Positions 33,908 to 45,759 are shown, numbered from the stretch's first letter. The stretch is DNA of 64,000 bases from Cenococcum geophilum 1.58 (GCA_001692895.1 KV748186.1:1-64000), one strand, 5' to 3'. The notes: generated by a model not told the origin, from the letters alone. Numbers and translations: made by a program.

Positions 33908-34143
33908 TATCGACCTAAATTAGGTTGTCTTACTACCCTAACTTAGCTACCTGCCCATTGACTTAGTTATTAACTTAGTCACTTACCCCTTATTTCCATT
34001 ACCACCCCTACCCCCCTTATCTTTCCTTTTTTACACCTTTCCTTATATATATATAGACGTCTTAGAACTACATTTCAATAGATAGAGGTCCTCATTCTTT
34101 TCTTATAATTGGTATACGGATATCTAGTCAATAAAACTGCTCT
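33908..34143 (+). repeat. Decayed LTR (TATCGACC...CAATA)
   Basis: This is 236 bp similar to 36291-36514, with the leading TG mutated to TA. It contains a TATATATATAGACG TATA-like box at about 34045-34058 and the block AGAACTACATTTCAATAGAT. No matching 5-bp duplication flanks it (GCTTC before, AAACT after), so it could be one LTR of a broken element. Confidence 0.6.
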
Positions 34144-36285
34144 ACGATTTACTGTGCTTAGCTACTTCTCTATTATAATACGTCTTAATTCTATCTAGCT
34201 TTCTTAGGTTTTATGCTAGAGTTAACACTAATAGAGCTATATACGAACCGATTATTCTAATTATAAATTTGGCCGTTACGGACTAGTGTCCGCTTTACGT
34301 AGTGTAGACACTAATAAGTATTATAAATAAGCTAGTAAACGAATTAAGTAGACCGGGCCTTTATCTAATAAGTTAATATATATTCTCTATATAGTTATAA
34401 ATGACTTATAAGTATATCTAAGCAATTAGCTATATATAATTCTTCCACTACTTCCGCTATAACCAATATGTGCTAACTGTTCCAATAATATAGCAAACGC
34501 CTGCTATAGGTAGGAGCGGCACATTCTTAACAGTATATTGGACGAATTTCTCTCTTTTACTATTATTAAGACTATTAGAATTTTAAAGAGAGGTAAATGT
34601 GCTAGGGAATATAATATATCCTATAAGGATGAGCTAGGAAAAAATTGCAGCAAGGGCATTATACTAAGTGGAAGCTTTATTCGCCTAGATAGACATTACT
34701 ATATAGGGTGTTTGCATAGTAGGTGCTTTATAAGGTATATATTTCTTATCTTGATTTAAGGCTTTGGGGTTTTTAGGAATAAATTAAGGTCGGGTATATT
34801 AGGCGGCGGAGGGAACGCTAATTGGCACACTTATTATAGATATTATATAGTAGTAGAGCTAGTTTAACTTAACAAGCCGTACTTAGTGCTATGGAGGGCC
34901 TTTTTATAATTGTAATTTATAAGGGGCCTAATTCCGGTCCCTTTATATTTATAAATAAACTTCGGCTATATCCGGACCTAGATAACTAAAGGAAACGAGC
35001 TTATTTATAGTAGAGGGTACCCGTTTTAGGGCACCTTATAAGAGTCTTAAGCAATAGTGGTTAACAAGCTATGTATATTCTTAGCAGGGGCTTAGCAAAT
35101 GTTAGGTATACTATATTCCCGCCTTATTGAATTTAATACTTAGCCTTTTAGTAGTAAACTAATTTCTAAGGCCATACCTACTCCCTTGCTGCCTTTACTA
35201 TCTTATTAACTATCCTTATTTACCCCCTTTTACTTATTAATAAGGTTTAAGCTTTCCCCATAATAGCTACTATTAATTTCTCACATTTGACTATAAATTA
35301 CTACTATAGCTAATAGACATTTTAAAGAGCTAATATATTCTCCTGGGAGTATAATAAGCATAGGAGAAATATGGTCTAATATAATTAAACACACTTATAC
35401 TCTAGATATCGGTGCTTAGGACGGATTAGGAAGGAATAAGGGAGATATAGCTAGGAAACACTGTAACGATTTAGATATTTTCCTTAGTTCTGTATTTTAG
35501 GACTTTATAGTTATATAGAAACTCCTAGCAGAAGCTAACACAATATTATAAGGCCTAGGGATTAATAGATTTATTAGCGAGGTTAGATTTAGTGCTTTGC
35601 TAGCTATAGGGAGGCCTATAGTAGGTAAGGATTTATATATATTTATACCGTAGGTACTTACGTTATATTATAGATTTAATAACACCCTATCTATGCTTCT
35701 GCGCTTAAAAGGTTATAAATATCGCCTTTTAGAACCTATATAGACTCTAGATACTTAGAAAGAGCATAATGTTTTAGAATTTAGGGAAGGAGTAGGAAGA
35801 GTAAGATATAGTTCTCCTTACTTTACTACCTTTACTAGTACGTAAGTAAACATATTAGTGTATAACAATTTAATAACTCCTTAACTCTGGAACTATGTCT
35901 TAGGAGCTTTAGTGTGCTGTCCTAGTCTTATAGTACTATCTAAACCTAATACTTAATTAGGAGCATTTCCCCGGGATTTCGTGCTAGTAGAGTGTAAGTA
36001 ATATCCTACTGTAAAAGGGTTATATACTAAACACTTAAGCATTATACGCACCACCCGCGTCGATCTTAGCATAGTTAGTGTGAGTATAGGCTGTAACGAA
36101 AATAGCTCTCCCTTAAGTTTTGCTATACTGTTAAATTTGTATTTATTATGGATAAGGGAAATAGCAAATTATCTACACCCTATATAAAGGCGCGAATAAG
36201 TATATAGAAATTTGGAATCTATAAACTACTTAAGAGGCTAAATAGTGGGAGAATAGTTGTGTCCTTAAGGTCTTATAGTATATGT
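34144..36285. other. RIP-degraded DNA between two related LTRs
   Basis: The 2.1 kb could be the interior of an LTR element, but no gag, protease, reverse transcriptase or integrase motif can be read. A 73-codon plus-strand frame (34538-34759) has no recognisable features. Confidence 0.35.
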
Positions 36286-36290
36286 GTCTT

Positions 36291-36514
36291 TGTCGACCTG
36301 AATTAGGTCCTTACTGCCCCGACTTAGCTACCTACCCATTAACTTAATTATTGACTTAGTTACCTACCCCTTGTTTTCATTGCCACCCTCTACCCCCCTT
36401 ATCTTTCTTATTTCTTATACCTTTCTTATATATATATAGAGGTCTTAGAACTACATTTAATAGATAAAGTCCTTATTCTTTTCTAATAATAGGTGCACGG
36501 ATATCCGATTAATA
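36291..36514 (+). repeat. Solo LTR with 5-bp target duplication GTCTT
   Basis: The repeat starts TGTCGACC and ends GATTAATA (original CA end mutated to TA). GTCTT flanks it at 36286-36290 and 36515-36519. A TATATATATAGAGG box sits at about 36427-36440. A clean duplication on both sides shows that this copy is a solo LTR, not the 3' LTR of the copy at 33908. Confidence 0.75.
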
Positions 36515-36521
36515 GTCTTAC

Positions 36522-36727
36522 TATCAATCTAGGTTAGATTTAGCCTATTACCCTACCCTTATTCCTATTCCGGTTATACTACTACCCCCGTTTTAGTTAT
36601 ATACCCCCCTCCCCTTATCTATTTCCGATACCTACCTTATATATAAATAGTTTCTTTTCTTTATAGTTTAAATAGACAGAGTCCTTATTCTTTACTTACT
36701 TATTAGTATACGGACTACTAATTAACA
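36522..36727 (+). repeat. Diverged LTR of the same family
   Basis: The start TATCAATCTAGGTTAG, the internal AATAGACAGAGTCCTTATTC and the end GTATACGGACTA...TTAACA match the two neighbouring LTRs in order. No target duplication was found. A similar sequence starting TGTCGACCCAG lies at 50054-50246. Confidence 0.55.
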
Positions 36728-36904
36728 ATAACTACTATGTTTAATCTCTAATCGCATAGCTATATTCAATGTTTATTATCTAGATATTTACCCCTAAAAT
36801 ATATTATATTTAGTACTTAATTGGGAAAATAAAGGGTCTATACTCTAGATAAGTGGGCTAATAGTATACCTAATATTGTTTACTACGGCGTTGAAAGCTT
36901 CTTC

Positions 36905-37130
36905 TTATTATAGCACTAGCAGAACCTAGTAAAACTTAGTAAAACTATATAGTTACGTATTAAAGCACTAGCAGAAAACGGCAGAACTTAGTTGGTAAAA
37001 CTTAGTAGAACTTTGTAGTTACGTGACCAGAGGACTATATAAAAGAACCCTACTTTAGCTAGCGCTGCTCTTCTTCTCCTTTTCTTTCTCTAGTTTTAGA
37101 TCCTTGTTTATAGACAATTTAATTATATAG
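36905..37130 (+). promoter_or_regulatory. Promoter-like block with tandem 55-60-bp repeats and TATA box
   Basis: Two tandem copies of a block (AGCACTAGCAGAA...ACTTAGTA.AACT.T.TAGTTACGT) at about 36913-36967 and 36964-37023 precede GTGACCAGAGGACTATATAA and a pyrimidine-rich CTTCTTCTCC leader. The order, tandem upstream elements, TATA box, CT-rich leader, is that of a fungal LTR or strong promoter. No coding region follows. It is immediately left of the hAT-type MITE. Confidence 0.4.
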
Positions 37131-37199
37131 GCTTATATGCGTCCTTCTTACTATACTATACCTTAATTAACTAAGTCGCTAACACTTCTAGGCATAAAT

Positions 37200-37605
37200 C
37201 AGTAATATTAACGGTTAGGTTAGGTTGCAAAAATGAGGCTAAAACTAATCTAAAATATAATTTTAAGGCTTAAACCGGTTATAGAACTGGTTAAACCAGA
37301 TTAACTAGATAACACGTCTTAAAAGTATTTATTTACGTATTTTAGCGTGTTTTTTTAGCCTTAGCAGAGGCTAGCCTTATTTAGGTTTTAGTGCTTATTT
37401 TCTTAGGGTAAGGCTTAATAGGGGCTTATATAGAGGCTTGTGTTTATATTATAGCTAGAGCTATTTAGTTTTATTAGATAACCGGTTTATTAAAATGCCT
37501 AATAACCGATCTAAATTAAGTTAATTAAACCGACGAACCGGTTACTTTTAAGATTTTAGTTAAACTAAACTAATCTAAAGAGTAACCTTACTATTAATAT
37601 TACTG
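37200..37605. mobile_element. hAT-type MITE, 406 bp, 8-bp target duplication
   Basis: The left end CAGTAATATTAACGGTTAGG and the right end ...TATTAATATTACTG are inverted repeats of about 24 bp. Flanking 8-mers GCATAAAT (37192-37199) and GTATAAAC (37606-37613) match except for two C/T transitions, as expected for an 8-bp duplication altered by RIP. Subterminal ACCGGTT-type motifs recur near both ends. CAG termini and an 8-bp duplication fit hAT. There is no transposase. Confidence 0.7.
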
Positions 37606-38026
37606 GTATAAACCTCGTCCGTCCTTATTATAAGATAAAAACCTCCCCTCTAATAAAGAAAGGTCTATTAGATTCTTATCTTCCACTAAAATATAATATC
37701 TTAAAGGGTAAAAAGTCTATATATATTTTAAACCGGTTATAGCTACCGCTAAGATAAACTAAGCATGCTAAAGAAATGGGCTTAGTGTGAATTATAAGTC
37801 ATCCCGATATAAGGGAAAGGTCAATAGTATCCCTCTCTAATTCTGGAATTAAAAGTATAGTATTTATCCTATTAGTAATAATGTCCTTAAAATATGTTTA
37901 AGGGCTTAGTATATGTTTATTCATGTTATATATCTTTATCCTTTCTCTCTTTCTTATATACTTTACCGCCACTTACCTTATCTCTAATAGCTTAGAGGGA
38001 TTAACTAGGAGGCTATATACTAAACT

Positions 38027-41000
38027 CTAAGTACCGCGTTCTATAATCTTAAAGTCTATTTAAATTTTCTGGGTCTTTATCCTCTAGTTAGGAGTAGAAG
38101 TTAAGTTAGCGGCATCTATTACTATAGAATCTATATTATCCCGTGTAATATAGGTGTTTTTACTAACTTCTATTTAGTCTTACCGTGTTTAATAGTTGTT
38201 TTAGGGTATAGTCTTTAATGCCTAATCTTCTTCTACTAGTTCTTAGCCTACTAGTTCCATAAATTTATCTAGGTTAATCTAAGTAATTTGTCTTTAGTTC
38301 TACTCTGCTATTAATAGAGACTTCTATCCTCTTGCTAGCCTCTTCTACTCTTCCCTTACGGTCTTTTCTTTATTCCTTACTCGTATCTCCTATATCTATC
38401 TTTCTTGCTTAAACGTAAGCCTCTCTTGCTTAGCCTGCCGCTGCCTTTTCTCTTTAGGCCTCTCCTGCTCCAGCCTCTCCTATTCCAGCCTCTCCTGTTC
38501 TAGCCTCTCCTACTTAAGTCTCTCCTGCTTAAGCCTCTCCTGCTTAAGCCTCTCCTACTTAAGCCTCTCTTACTTAAGCCTTTCCTGCTTAAGCCTTTTC
38601 TATTTAAGCCTTTCCTGTTTAAGCCTTTCCTGTTTAAGCCTTTCCTGTTTAAGCCTTTCCTGTTTAAGCCTCTCTTGTTTAAGCCTCTCCTGCTTAAGCC
38701 TCTCCTGTTTAAGCCTCTTCCGCTCTATCCTCTCTTGTTTAAGCCTCTCCCGTTCTAACCTCTCTCGCTTAAGTCTCTCCCGCTTAAGCCTCTCCCGCTT
38801 AAGCCTCTCCCGTTTAAGCCTCTCCCGTTTAAGCCTCTCTTGTTTAAGCCTTTCCCGTTTAAGCCTCTCTTGTTTAAGCCTCTCCCGTTTAAGCCTCTCT
38901 TATTCGAGCCTCTCCCGTTTAAGCCTCTTCCATTTAAGCCTCTCTTGTTTAAGCCTCTTTTGTTTAAGCCTCTCTTGCTTAAGCCTCTCCTGCTTAAGCC
39001 TCTCCTACCTCTCTTATTTAAGCCTTTTGTGTTTAAGCCTTTCCTAGTTAAGCGTCTCTTGTTTAGCCTACTGCTGCCTCTTCCGCTTAAGCCTCTTTTA
39101 CTTAAGTATTACCTATTTAGGGATCTGTGCTTGCCTATAAGTTATACCACCGTTAATATTAGTACGGTTTAGCTTTCTAAAAAAGGCGAGGTATATAGAT
39201 CTTTAGACGAAGAATGATGTTATCTTATTAGATTATACCCTATTAGTATATAGCTTATCTAGAAATAGTAAAAGCTTATCTTATTTATAATTGTGAATTT
39301 TCAGAATCCTATATCTCTTTAGTGACCTATTAGAATAATTAATATTAACTATAGCTCTTATTTCCTCTTCTATTACCTCTTAAACGGTAAAAAAGAAATC
39401 TACTATTCGCTCTATAAAGCCCTTAAAGGTAATAGGATTATATTACTAGCGGCCTAGTTTTCTAGCTTCCCGTAGAGCTATACGGGCGATCTCCCTGTTA
39501 GTAGACCGCTAAATTAGACTATAGATTTAGTCGGACTCAAATCCTAATTAGTAGGTAAGAGTGGCAAACTTATATAGGGTAGTCTCGCTTAGATTATTAG
39601 TTAGCTTCGCTAATAAATTATTCCTTGCCTTTTTACGCTGCGCCGGGATTTTAAGGTAATTATATATAGTACTTATCTATATCTATCTATGTCTAAGGTC
39701 TACTTAATTTGCTTAACTTCCTAGCCTAAATATAAACCTAGATTTGGACTCTTGGATTATATATTAATTAGTCCGCTAGTTTATATTAGAGAATATTTAC
39801 TATAGGGTATAGGATAAGGAGTCCTTACCTAATAGCGGTATTAGTTGTTTTACGCAGTTAGCCAGGCCTTATAGGTAATTAAGATCCTTAAAAAAACTAA
39901 GGAAAGAAGGGATTAAACGGTTGGTGGAGATAGAGAGCACTTTACTCTATATAACTTCACGATCTTACTTATTAAAATTACTAAAGATCTGGCCGCGCCG
40001 TAACTGGCTATATAAAGCTCTGGTATCCATACTGCACGCTCTAAAAATAGTAAGCTCTAGTGCTATTATAGTAGCTCTATCTACCTTTTATATTGCCCGT
40101 CTATTACTACTAAAGATCTTAGACTAGATATACCTAATGTAATTAAGATAATAGAGAATTAGCTATTTAAATGTTGTTAGTAACTTATAGCGCCTAGATA
40201 TAAATCCTTACCTTATTATATCCTATATTAAGCTATATATATACAGTGCCTAGTTTTATACCTCCTCTAAGCTTAGGAACATCTAGTTATAAGTTAAATA
40301 CCACTCTATATTCTGGGCGATTTAATATACGCTTTAGATTCTGCTTTTTCCGGTTAGATATAGCGGCTAAACGAGCCCACTATTATTCCTTAAAGTACGC
40401 ATTCCCTAATAATTAGTACTGGCGAATTTTATAGTAGATTTTACTATCGTTAGGCTTCTTCTTATAAGAGTACTCTTTAATTATAGTCGTCTTTAGTTTA
40501 TAGTTAATGTTTAAATATAATTAGAGTTAGAGCCTGCTATATATATAAAACGGGAATTTCCTACCTATAAGATACAGATCTATAATCCAGCGCTTATCTT
40601 CTAGAGGAAGGAACTTAGTAGCTACTTAAACCCGGTATAGGCTGTAGAGATACTCTAAATGGAAATTAGGAGGAAAGCTTAGCTCCGTATAATTATTATA
40701 TAAATAACCTATTAGCGCCTTGGCGGAAGTTTCTAAAAGTTAAATAGTAGCGTTAAGCTGCTCTTAATTAATAACGGTAGGAAGATAATTTTGAATATTT
40801 AGGCGATCGCAACCATTCTTCCGAAAGAAATTCTTAAGTCTCGCTATATTTACCTTATCCTTTTCGCATATAAAATGCAGCACTTTAAGATTAACACTAG
40901 CAGTACCTCTATACTTAATCCTCCTCTCCACTACAAATCTTTATTTATACTTAAGAAATTATACCCCCTGCATATCTATATAGCCTATTCGATAATATTT

Positions 41001-41050
41001 GCTATAGGAGAATAGGTTATTTATTATAACTAGTATAAGTTTTTAGCTAC
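38027..41050 (-). pseudogene. DUF3723-family protein relic with KQERL array
   Basis: The minus strand, read through TAA/TAG, gives a nearly full-length protein. N-terminal blocks at 40,150-40,960 are FVVERRIKYRGTASVNLKVL, HFICEKDKVNIARLKNFFRK, LYRVQVATKFLPLEDKRWI, LKTTIIKEYSYKKKP and IYYKIRQYQLLGNAYF, all characteristic of DUF3723 as I know it. A middle part follows, then about 43 pentapeptides (KQERL) from 39,110 to 38,455, and a C-terminus with INLDKFMELVG and EVSKNTYITRDNIDSIVIDA. The last TAG considered is at 38029-38027. DUF3723 genes have no known biochemical role but are among the recurrent cargo genes of Starship elements. At least one frame change occurs near 40,950. Confidence 0.75.
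38455..39110 (-). repeat. 15-bp minisatellite encoding KQERL pentapeptides
   Basis: The unit AAGCCTCTCCTGCTT (plus strand) is repeated about 43 times. In the DUF3723 frame (minus) it encodes Lys-Gln-Glu-Arg-Leu, a coiled-coil-forming repeat. Many units carry CTGTTT or CTATTT in place of CTGCTT, turning CAG/CAA of Gln into TAG/TAA. The open frame on the other strand (38840-39172, FKPLL repeats) is a shadow. Confidence 0.9.
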
Positions 41051-41109
41051 GCTTTAAATATTATCCTTAAAACCTAATTCCGGGACCCTCTATTTTTAGC
41101 TAACCGTAG

Positions 41110-41812
41110 TTAGGGGATCCTGGTCACGTTTGGAGAACAGCTATATCTAGAGAATTATTGGATGCCTAATTGGCCTAAAATGACGGTCCTCTTGGTAGCG
41201 CCAAATAGGAGAACTACGTCTGGAGAACAGCTATATCTAGAGAACAGCTACGTCTAGAGAACAGCTACGTCTGGAGAATTATCGGATACCTAATTGGCCC
41301 AAAATAACCGGTCCTCTTGGCAGCGCTAAATAGGACACTATGTCTTAAGAATAGCTATATTTAAAGAATAGCTACGTCTAGAGATCGGATGTCTAATTGG
41401 CCCAAAATGACCGGTTCTCTTGGCAGCGCCAAATAGGACACCACGTCTTGAGAACAGCTGGAGAATAGCCACGTCTTAAGAATAGCCACGTCTGGAGAAT
41501 TATCGGATGCCCAATTGGCCCAAAATGATAGTCCTCTTGGCAGTGCTAAATAGGACACTACGTCTAGCTACACTACGTCTAGAGAATAGCCACGTCTTAA
41601 GAATAGCCACGTCTTAAAAACAGCTATGTCTTAAGAACAGTTATATTTGGAGAATTATCGGATGCCTAATTGGCCTAAAACGACCGGTGCTCTTGGCAGC
41701 GCTAAATAGGACACTATATCCAGCTATACTACGTCTAGAGAACAGCTATGTCTTAAATAGCTATATCTAGAGAATTATCGGATACCTAATTAGCCTAAAA
41801 TGATAAGAATAA
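41110..41812. repeat. Composite tandem array: 65-bp core plus variable 18-bp units
   Basis: Six cores, containing GAGAATTATCGGATGCCTAA, TTGGCCCAAAATGACCGGTC and TCTTGGCAGCGCCAAATAGG, start near 41153, 41275, 41380, 41495, 41651 and 41771 (the last truncated). Between cores lie different numbers of an 18-bp unit, GAGAACAGCTACGTCTAG and variants. The array is GC-richer than its surroundings and lies just upstream of the DUF3723 relic. A 65-codon minus-strand frame (41361-41558) is a by-product. Confidence 0.88.
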
Positions 41813-42645
41813 CTAGTCTGATAAGCGGTCATATCCGAATAATAGTCTATAGAAAGTTATAACTAGTTTAAGTCTTACCTATTTTGCCTTCTTTCTACCA
41901 CGCCTAATATATCTTATTACTATAGATTTAAACGCGGTACTTTTGTTAATATAGCCTTAAGAAGAAGTTTATAAAGCGCCTCTAAATACAAAACGTAAGT
42001 GTAATATAAAATCTATAATCTAATATAATTAAAATAGTAGAGGTTTTGTATAAAATATAATTAGTAATTTAAAACGCCTATAGATAAAACCTTTACCTTA
42101 TAGTATCTAGAGCTGCTTTAGCACTCTCTTTTATAGTTAAGCTCTTCCGGAGGAAGGACTTCTGCGGCTGCTATAACTTAATATCTTCTATTTTAAACGG
42201 AAATCGGCTGGAAAATCTAGCTCTAGGTAAGGTTAGCCATTATATAGATCTAATAGCTACCTCTTAATAGATCAATAGGAATAATTAATGGCAATTATTC
42301 TCCTCCCGAACTTCTTAAGTCTCTTAATATTGTTATTACTAGCTCCCTCGAACCTTTAAACGGAAAGTGCGGCAACTTAATCTTAATGCTAGCCGCGTCT
42401 CTTTAACTAATACTCCTCTCTATCGCGAGTCTTCGCTCCTATTGGAGGAATCGTGCCGTTATATCTTAAGATAACTCTTTAGGAGGAATATATAATCCGC
42501 CTAGGAGAATAGGCCACTTATAGCCTCTTATCTATAGTACTTACTATTCTAAATCTATTACCCGCTATAAGTTCCTTTTATACCTTAAATAAAAACCTAG
42601 GGGTCTAATTCCAGACCCCTATTATATTTATCGCTCTTTTTCTTT
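41813..42645. other. RIP-degraded DNA, nothing readable
   Basis: No recognisable frame or repeat; it may contain the 5' part of the kinase-like relic that follows. Confidence 0.35.
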
Positions 42646-42649
42646 AGTA

Positions 42650-43620
42650 AATTATAAGAGGTATAAATCTGTCCTTCGCATCTATTCTCTAGCTAATAAT
42701 AATATCGGAAAATAGACTTTCCTATTATTATATACCGCTTAGGATAATCTCTACGCCCGAAAAACGCCATATATAGATCAATTTGGAAACACTAGGAGGA
42801 CTTATAACACGTTCTTAGACTAGCTTCCTTAATTAACTTATAAAAGGTAATACCCCTTATAATTATAATGCTTTAGCTAGGAAAAGACTCTACTCCCTAG
42901 ATAGGGATAATATAGATCCTAAAACTGGCCTATAGCATTTTAGACTCCCTAAAGCTATTAAATCTAAGGTTAGGGTATATAAATACGTGAGAACAAAACA
43001 TAGATCTCTATAGAGGGTCTATAAGAAGACCTATTAGCTATAACTTGGTATTAAAGATTAGGTTATAGTAGCTAAGAGGAGAGATCTCCCGTCTAATATT
43101 GCCACAGTAAGAAGTAAGTGGAAAGATCCCCTATTAAATCTTATTATAGTGCGGAGTTTTTTAGGACCTAATGTTAAAGAAAAGCTCTATAAGTTTTAAC
43201 AGATATAATACACCAACTTTGTCTCTACTTTTGAGGTTTTTAGATTTAATAAAACTTCCTATATTATTTTTGAGTTTATAGCCTACTCTCTATACTACGT
43301 CACTGGCAATCCTCTCCTTAATAAAATTTACTTAGCTGTAATATTTAGATAGGTAAAAACCTAATAGCGCAATAACTAAGCAGGGTATTAACTATAGTAG
43401 ATACTTAACGGGCTTACGTACCTCGTAACGAAAGGATTAGAGCATAGTTCGCTAAGTTATTTAAATATACTTATTTATCTATATGGAGATATAAAAATTA
43501 GTTAGTAATTAGCTTAGTTTTAAAACCGCCTTTACTAACAAAATATTACAGCGTATTAAGAATATTGCCATACCCGCCTATTATAAAACGCTAAACCTAG
43601 AGGTATTAGAGCGCTAAGTA
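42650..43620 (+). pseudogene. Protein-kinase-like (pseudokinase type) relic
   Basis: The plus strand reads VRSKWKDPLLNLIIVRSFLG, EKLYKFQQIQYTNFVSTFEV and NKTSYIIFEFIAYSLYYVTG at about 43110-43300, then a frame change and GLTYLVTKGLEHSSLSYLNI followed by LIYLYGDIKI at 43407-43496. This is the order of kinase subdomains V to VII: hinge, helix E, catalytic-loop position, beta strands. The catalytic HRD is replaced by EHS, a feature of a repeated fungal kinase-like family, so even the ancestor was probably not a classical kinase. The glycine loop and the C-lobe end were not identified. Confidence 0.55.
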
Positions 43621-44115
43621 ATATTATTATAAAACTAATACAGGGATACGTTAAAGAGGAGCGAGCTATTAGCGTAGATAACCTACGTCATTGGCCGCCC
43701 GACTCTAACGCTACTAGATTCCTCTCTAAAATAACCTCTATTACTTTAGTTATCGAGTTAATAGAGGTACGTTAGAGCTTCATTTCTCATACTATTATCT
43801 ACTAATATTCTCTAGCATCCGTTATTACAACTTCCTTAGTAAAAAGAAGTGCTTATGGGATTAGTATCTTTCGCTACTATTAGGGCGCGTATAGGTTATA
43901 AGTATCTACCAGAATAGGTAGCTCTTCTTAAACGTTTTCTATCTTATAAGCATGCTTAGAAATTTTACTAAATTACCTATATTAATAGCTAATAAAGTAG
44001 TAATGTTTTCACTCAATTCTAGCTAGTGACTAGAATTCTATTACTAGGTCTATTATTAGGTTCCTAGTTCTAGACCTTTTACTAGGTTCTTAATTCTGGT
44101 CCCTTTTTATTTTTG
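43621..44115. other. RIP-degraded DNA
   Basis: The C-lobe of the kinase-like relic may continue to about 43760 (LEVLER, QYRDTLKRSELL). No other feature was read. Near 44025-44105 a short T/C-rich motif (TTAGGTTCCTAGTTCT) is iterated three times. Confidence 0.3.
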
Positions 44116-44119
44116 CCTT

Positions 44120-44730
44120 TAATAGATCTTTAGACATCCCTTAAATTAACGAGTTTTCCGCTAATTTTTACTATACTTCACTAATTCCTTTTCTTCCGCC
44201 CTTAAATAATAGTCCGTATTATTATAGAAATTACCTAAGTGTATGCTATAGCCATAGGTGGTATCTTTACTTTTCTTATCCTTATTTACTTCCGTCCCTA
44301 TATACAGTTATTTTTAAAAACCACTTCTCTTCTAGTATCTTAATATCTTACCTATCCGCAGCTAATCCGCCACTATTGATATTTAGGTCCATAGAGTTAG
44401 GCCAATATCCTTTTATAGTTATTTTATATTATAGTAAATGCGTTCTATATTAGCTTTAAAGTTTAAAATATCTAAATTGCCGGTTTATAAGCTGCAAATC
44501 TCTCATTAATTAATATAATCCCACTTTTCGCTAGTCCTTATCTTAACTTTCTTATAGATATACTTAGGGTTTCTCTAAATATATACCAACGAGTTTATCG
44601 CTTAGTTAGGATAATATTATTCATCCTTCTACTCTTTTACATTCTTATAGTAATAGCTAGCTAAAACTCTTTCCCTTTATATATAGCGGAGAATATATAG
44701 GGAGTTATTATAAGCCTTATCCCCTCTTCC
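44120..44730 (-). pseudogene. Unrecognised protein-coding relic
   Basis: The minus strand gives one continuous frame through RIP-type stops: VLASYYYKNVKE, NSLVYIQRNPKYIYKKVKIR (Gln positions are TAG), NLDILNFKANIERIYYNIK, DIGLTLWT, ISIVADQLRIGKILRYQKRS and YGYSIHLGNFYNNTDYYLRA. The coherence over about 200 codons shows ancestral coding. The family is not known to me. Confidence 0.35.
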
Positions 44731-45079
44731 CCCTTTCTATAGGACTAATGCCTTACTAACTATATCTAACACTGCATAGGGGGGATCGTCACTATACTTT
44801 CTTCTCCTACTCTCTTATCCTTTTCTCTATAGGCCATTATACGAAATATTTATCCGCGTATACTAAGTATTAGCAATCCTTTCTGCCTATTTTATTTAGC
44901 GGCACTTAATATTAAAGCCGTTCCCTCCTCGGCTATATATCTATATCTTTATAATAATATTCCTTTTAATCCTTCTTCTATAGTCCGGATTCCTTATTTA
45001 CCAAAATAGGGCTATAGGCTCCGGCTGTTCTTAAGCTTATATTAGTTATATTAATAATATTATTAAAATACGTCTAAGT

Positions 45080-45750
45080 TTATCTTAACCGTTAAGAATT
45101 AAAGCAGGGCAGTATATAGGTCTATAGATTCTAGTAGTAAGTTTTTAGTCCTTTCTATAAACTTATCCTTTTACTATAACGTCCTAGTCGGAAGGGGAAT
45201 AGAATTCTTTAAATCTGTTTATAGAGCCTTATAAAGGCTTAACCTAGAGATTACTATATTATAGCAAGACCTATTATAGCGGACCGCCCTATCTAGCTCT
45301 ATTTAGCGGGCTATATAGGATTAGCGCACTAGTAGGCGATTACAAAACTGTTCTTATAATATTAAGCGGTTTCAGTATAGCCGCGTAGTTGCCTTACCTT
45401 ACTCAGCTAATATATAGGTATAATACTTACAAGACTCGCACCCGGCAAGTCCATTTAGTGTAGCAATTAGAGACTATTAGTAAGCCCTAAATTACAGTTT
45501 ATAAATTCGAAACTTATAATATATAGATATTAGAATCGCAGTGCAGTCTTTACTTAATAATGCTCTAACTAATGACACCCTAGATAATAGTTATGTTAGT
45601 AGCTTAAATAATATTATTATAGCTTACGCTAACTTAAAATAGATCCTCAGCATTTTAATCTACATTAGATTAGGAAGAATGGATAGGGTACTATTTAGTA
45701 AACATACTATAGTATATAAAGGCTCTATAAACCTAAAGATAATTCTCTAA
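45080..45750 (+). pseudogene. Unrecognised protein-coding relic
   Basis: The plus strand reads NVLVGRGIEFFKSVYRAL, LNLEITIL.QDLL.RTALSS, ALPYSANI, DSHPASPFSVAIRDY, VQSLLNNALTNDTLDNSYVS and RLGRMDRVLFSKHTIVYKGS, with stops only at Gln-like codons. Its composition suggests a helical soluble protein; the family is unknown. Confidence 0.35.
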
Positions 45751-45759
45751 GAAGAGAGG

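Noticed and set aside
33908-36514. Full-length LTR retrotransposon bounded by the two related LTRs
   Set aside because: The right LTR has its own GTCTT duplication on both sides, so it is a solo LTR; no pol motif lies between.
38840-39172. Plus-strand 110-codon frame with FKPLL repeats
   Set aside because: It is the complement of the KQERL array of the DUF3723 relic and has no independent support.
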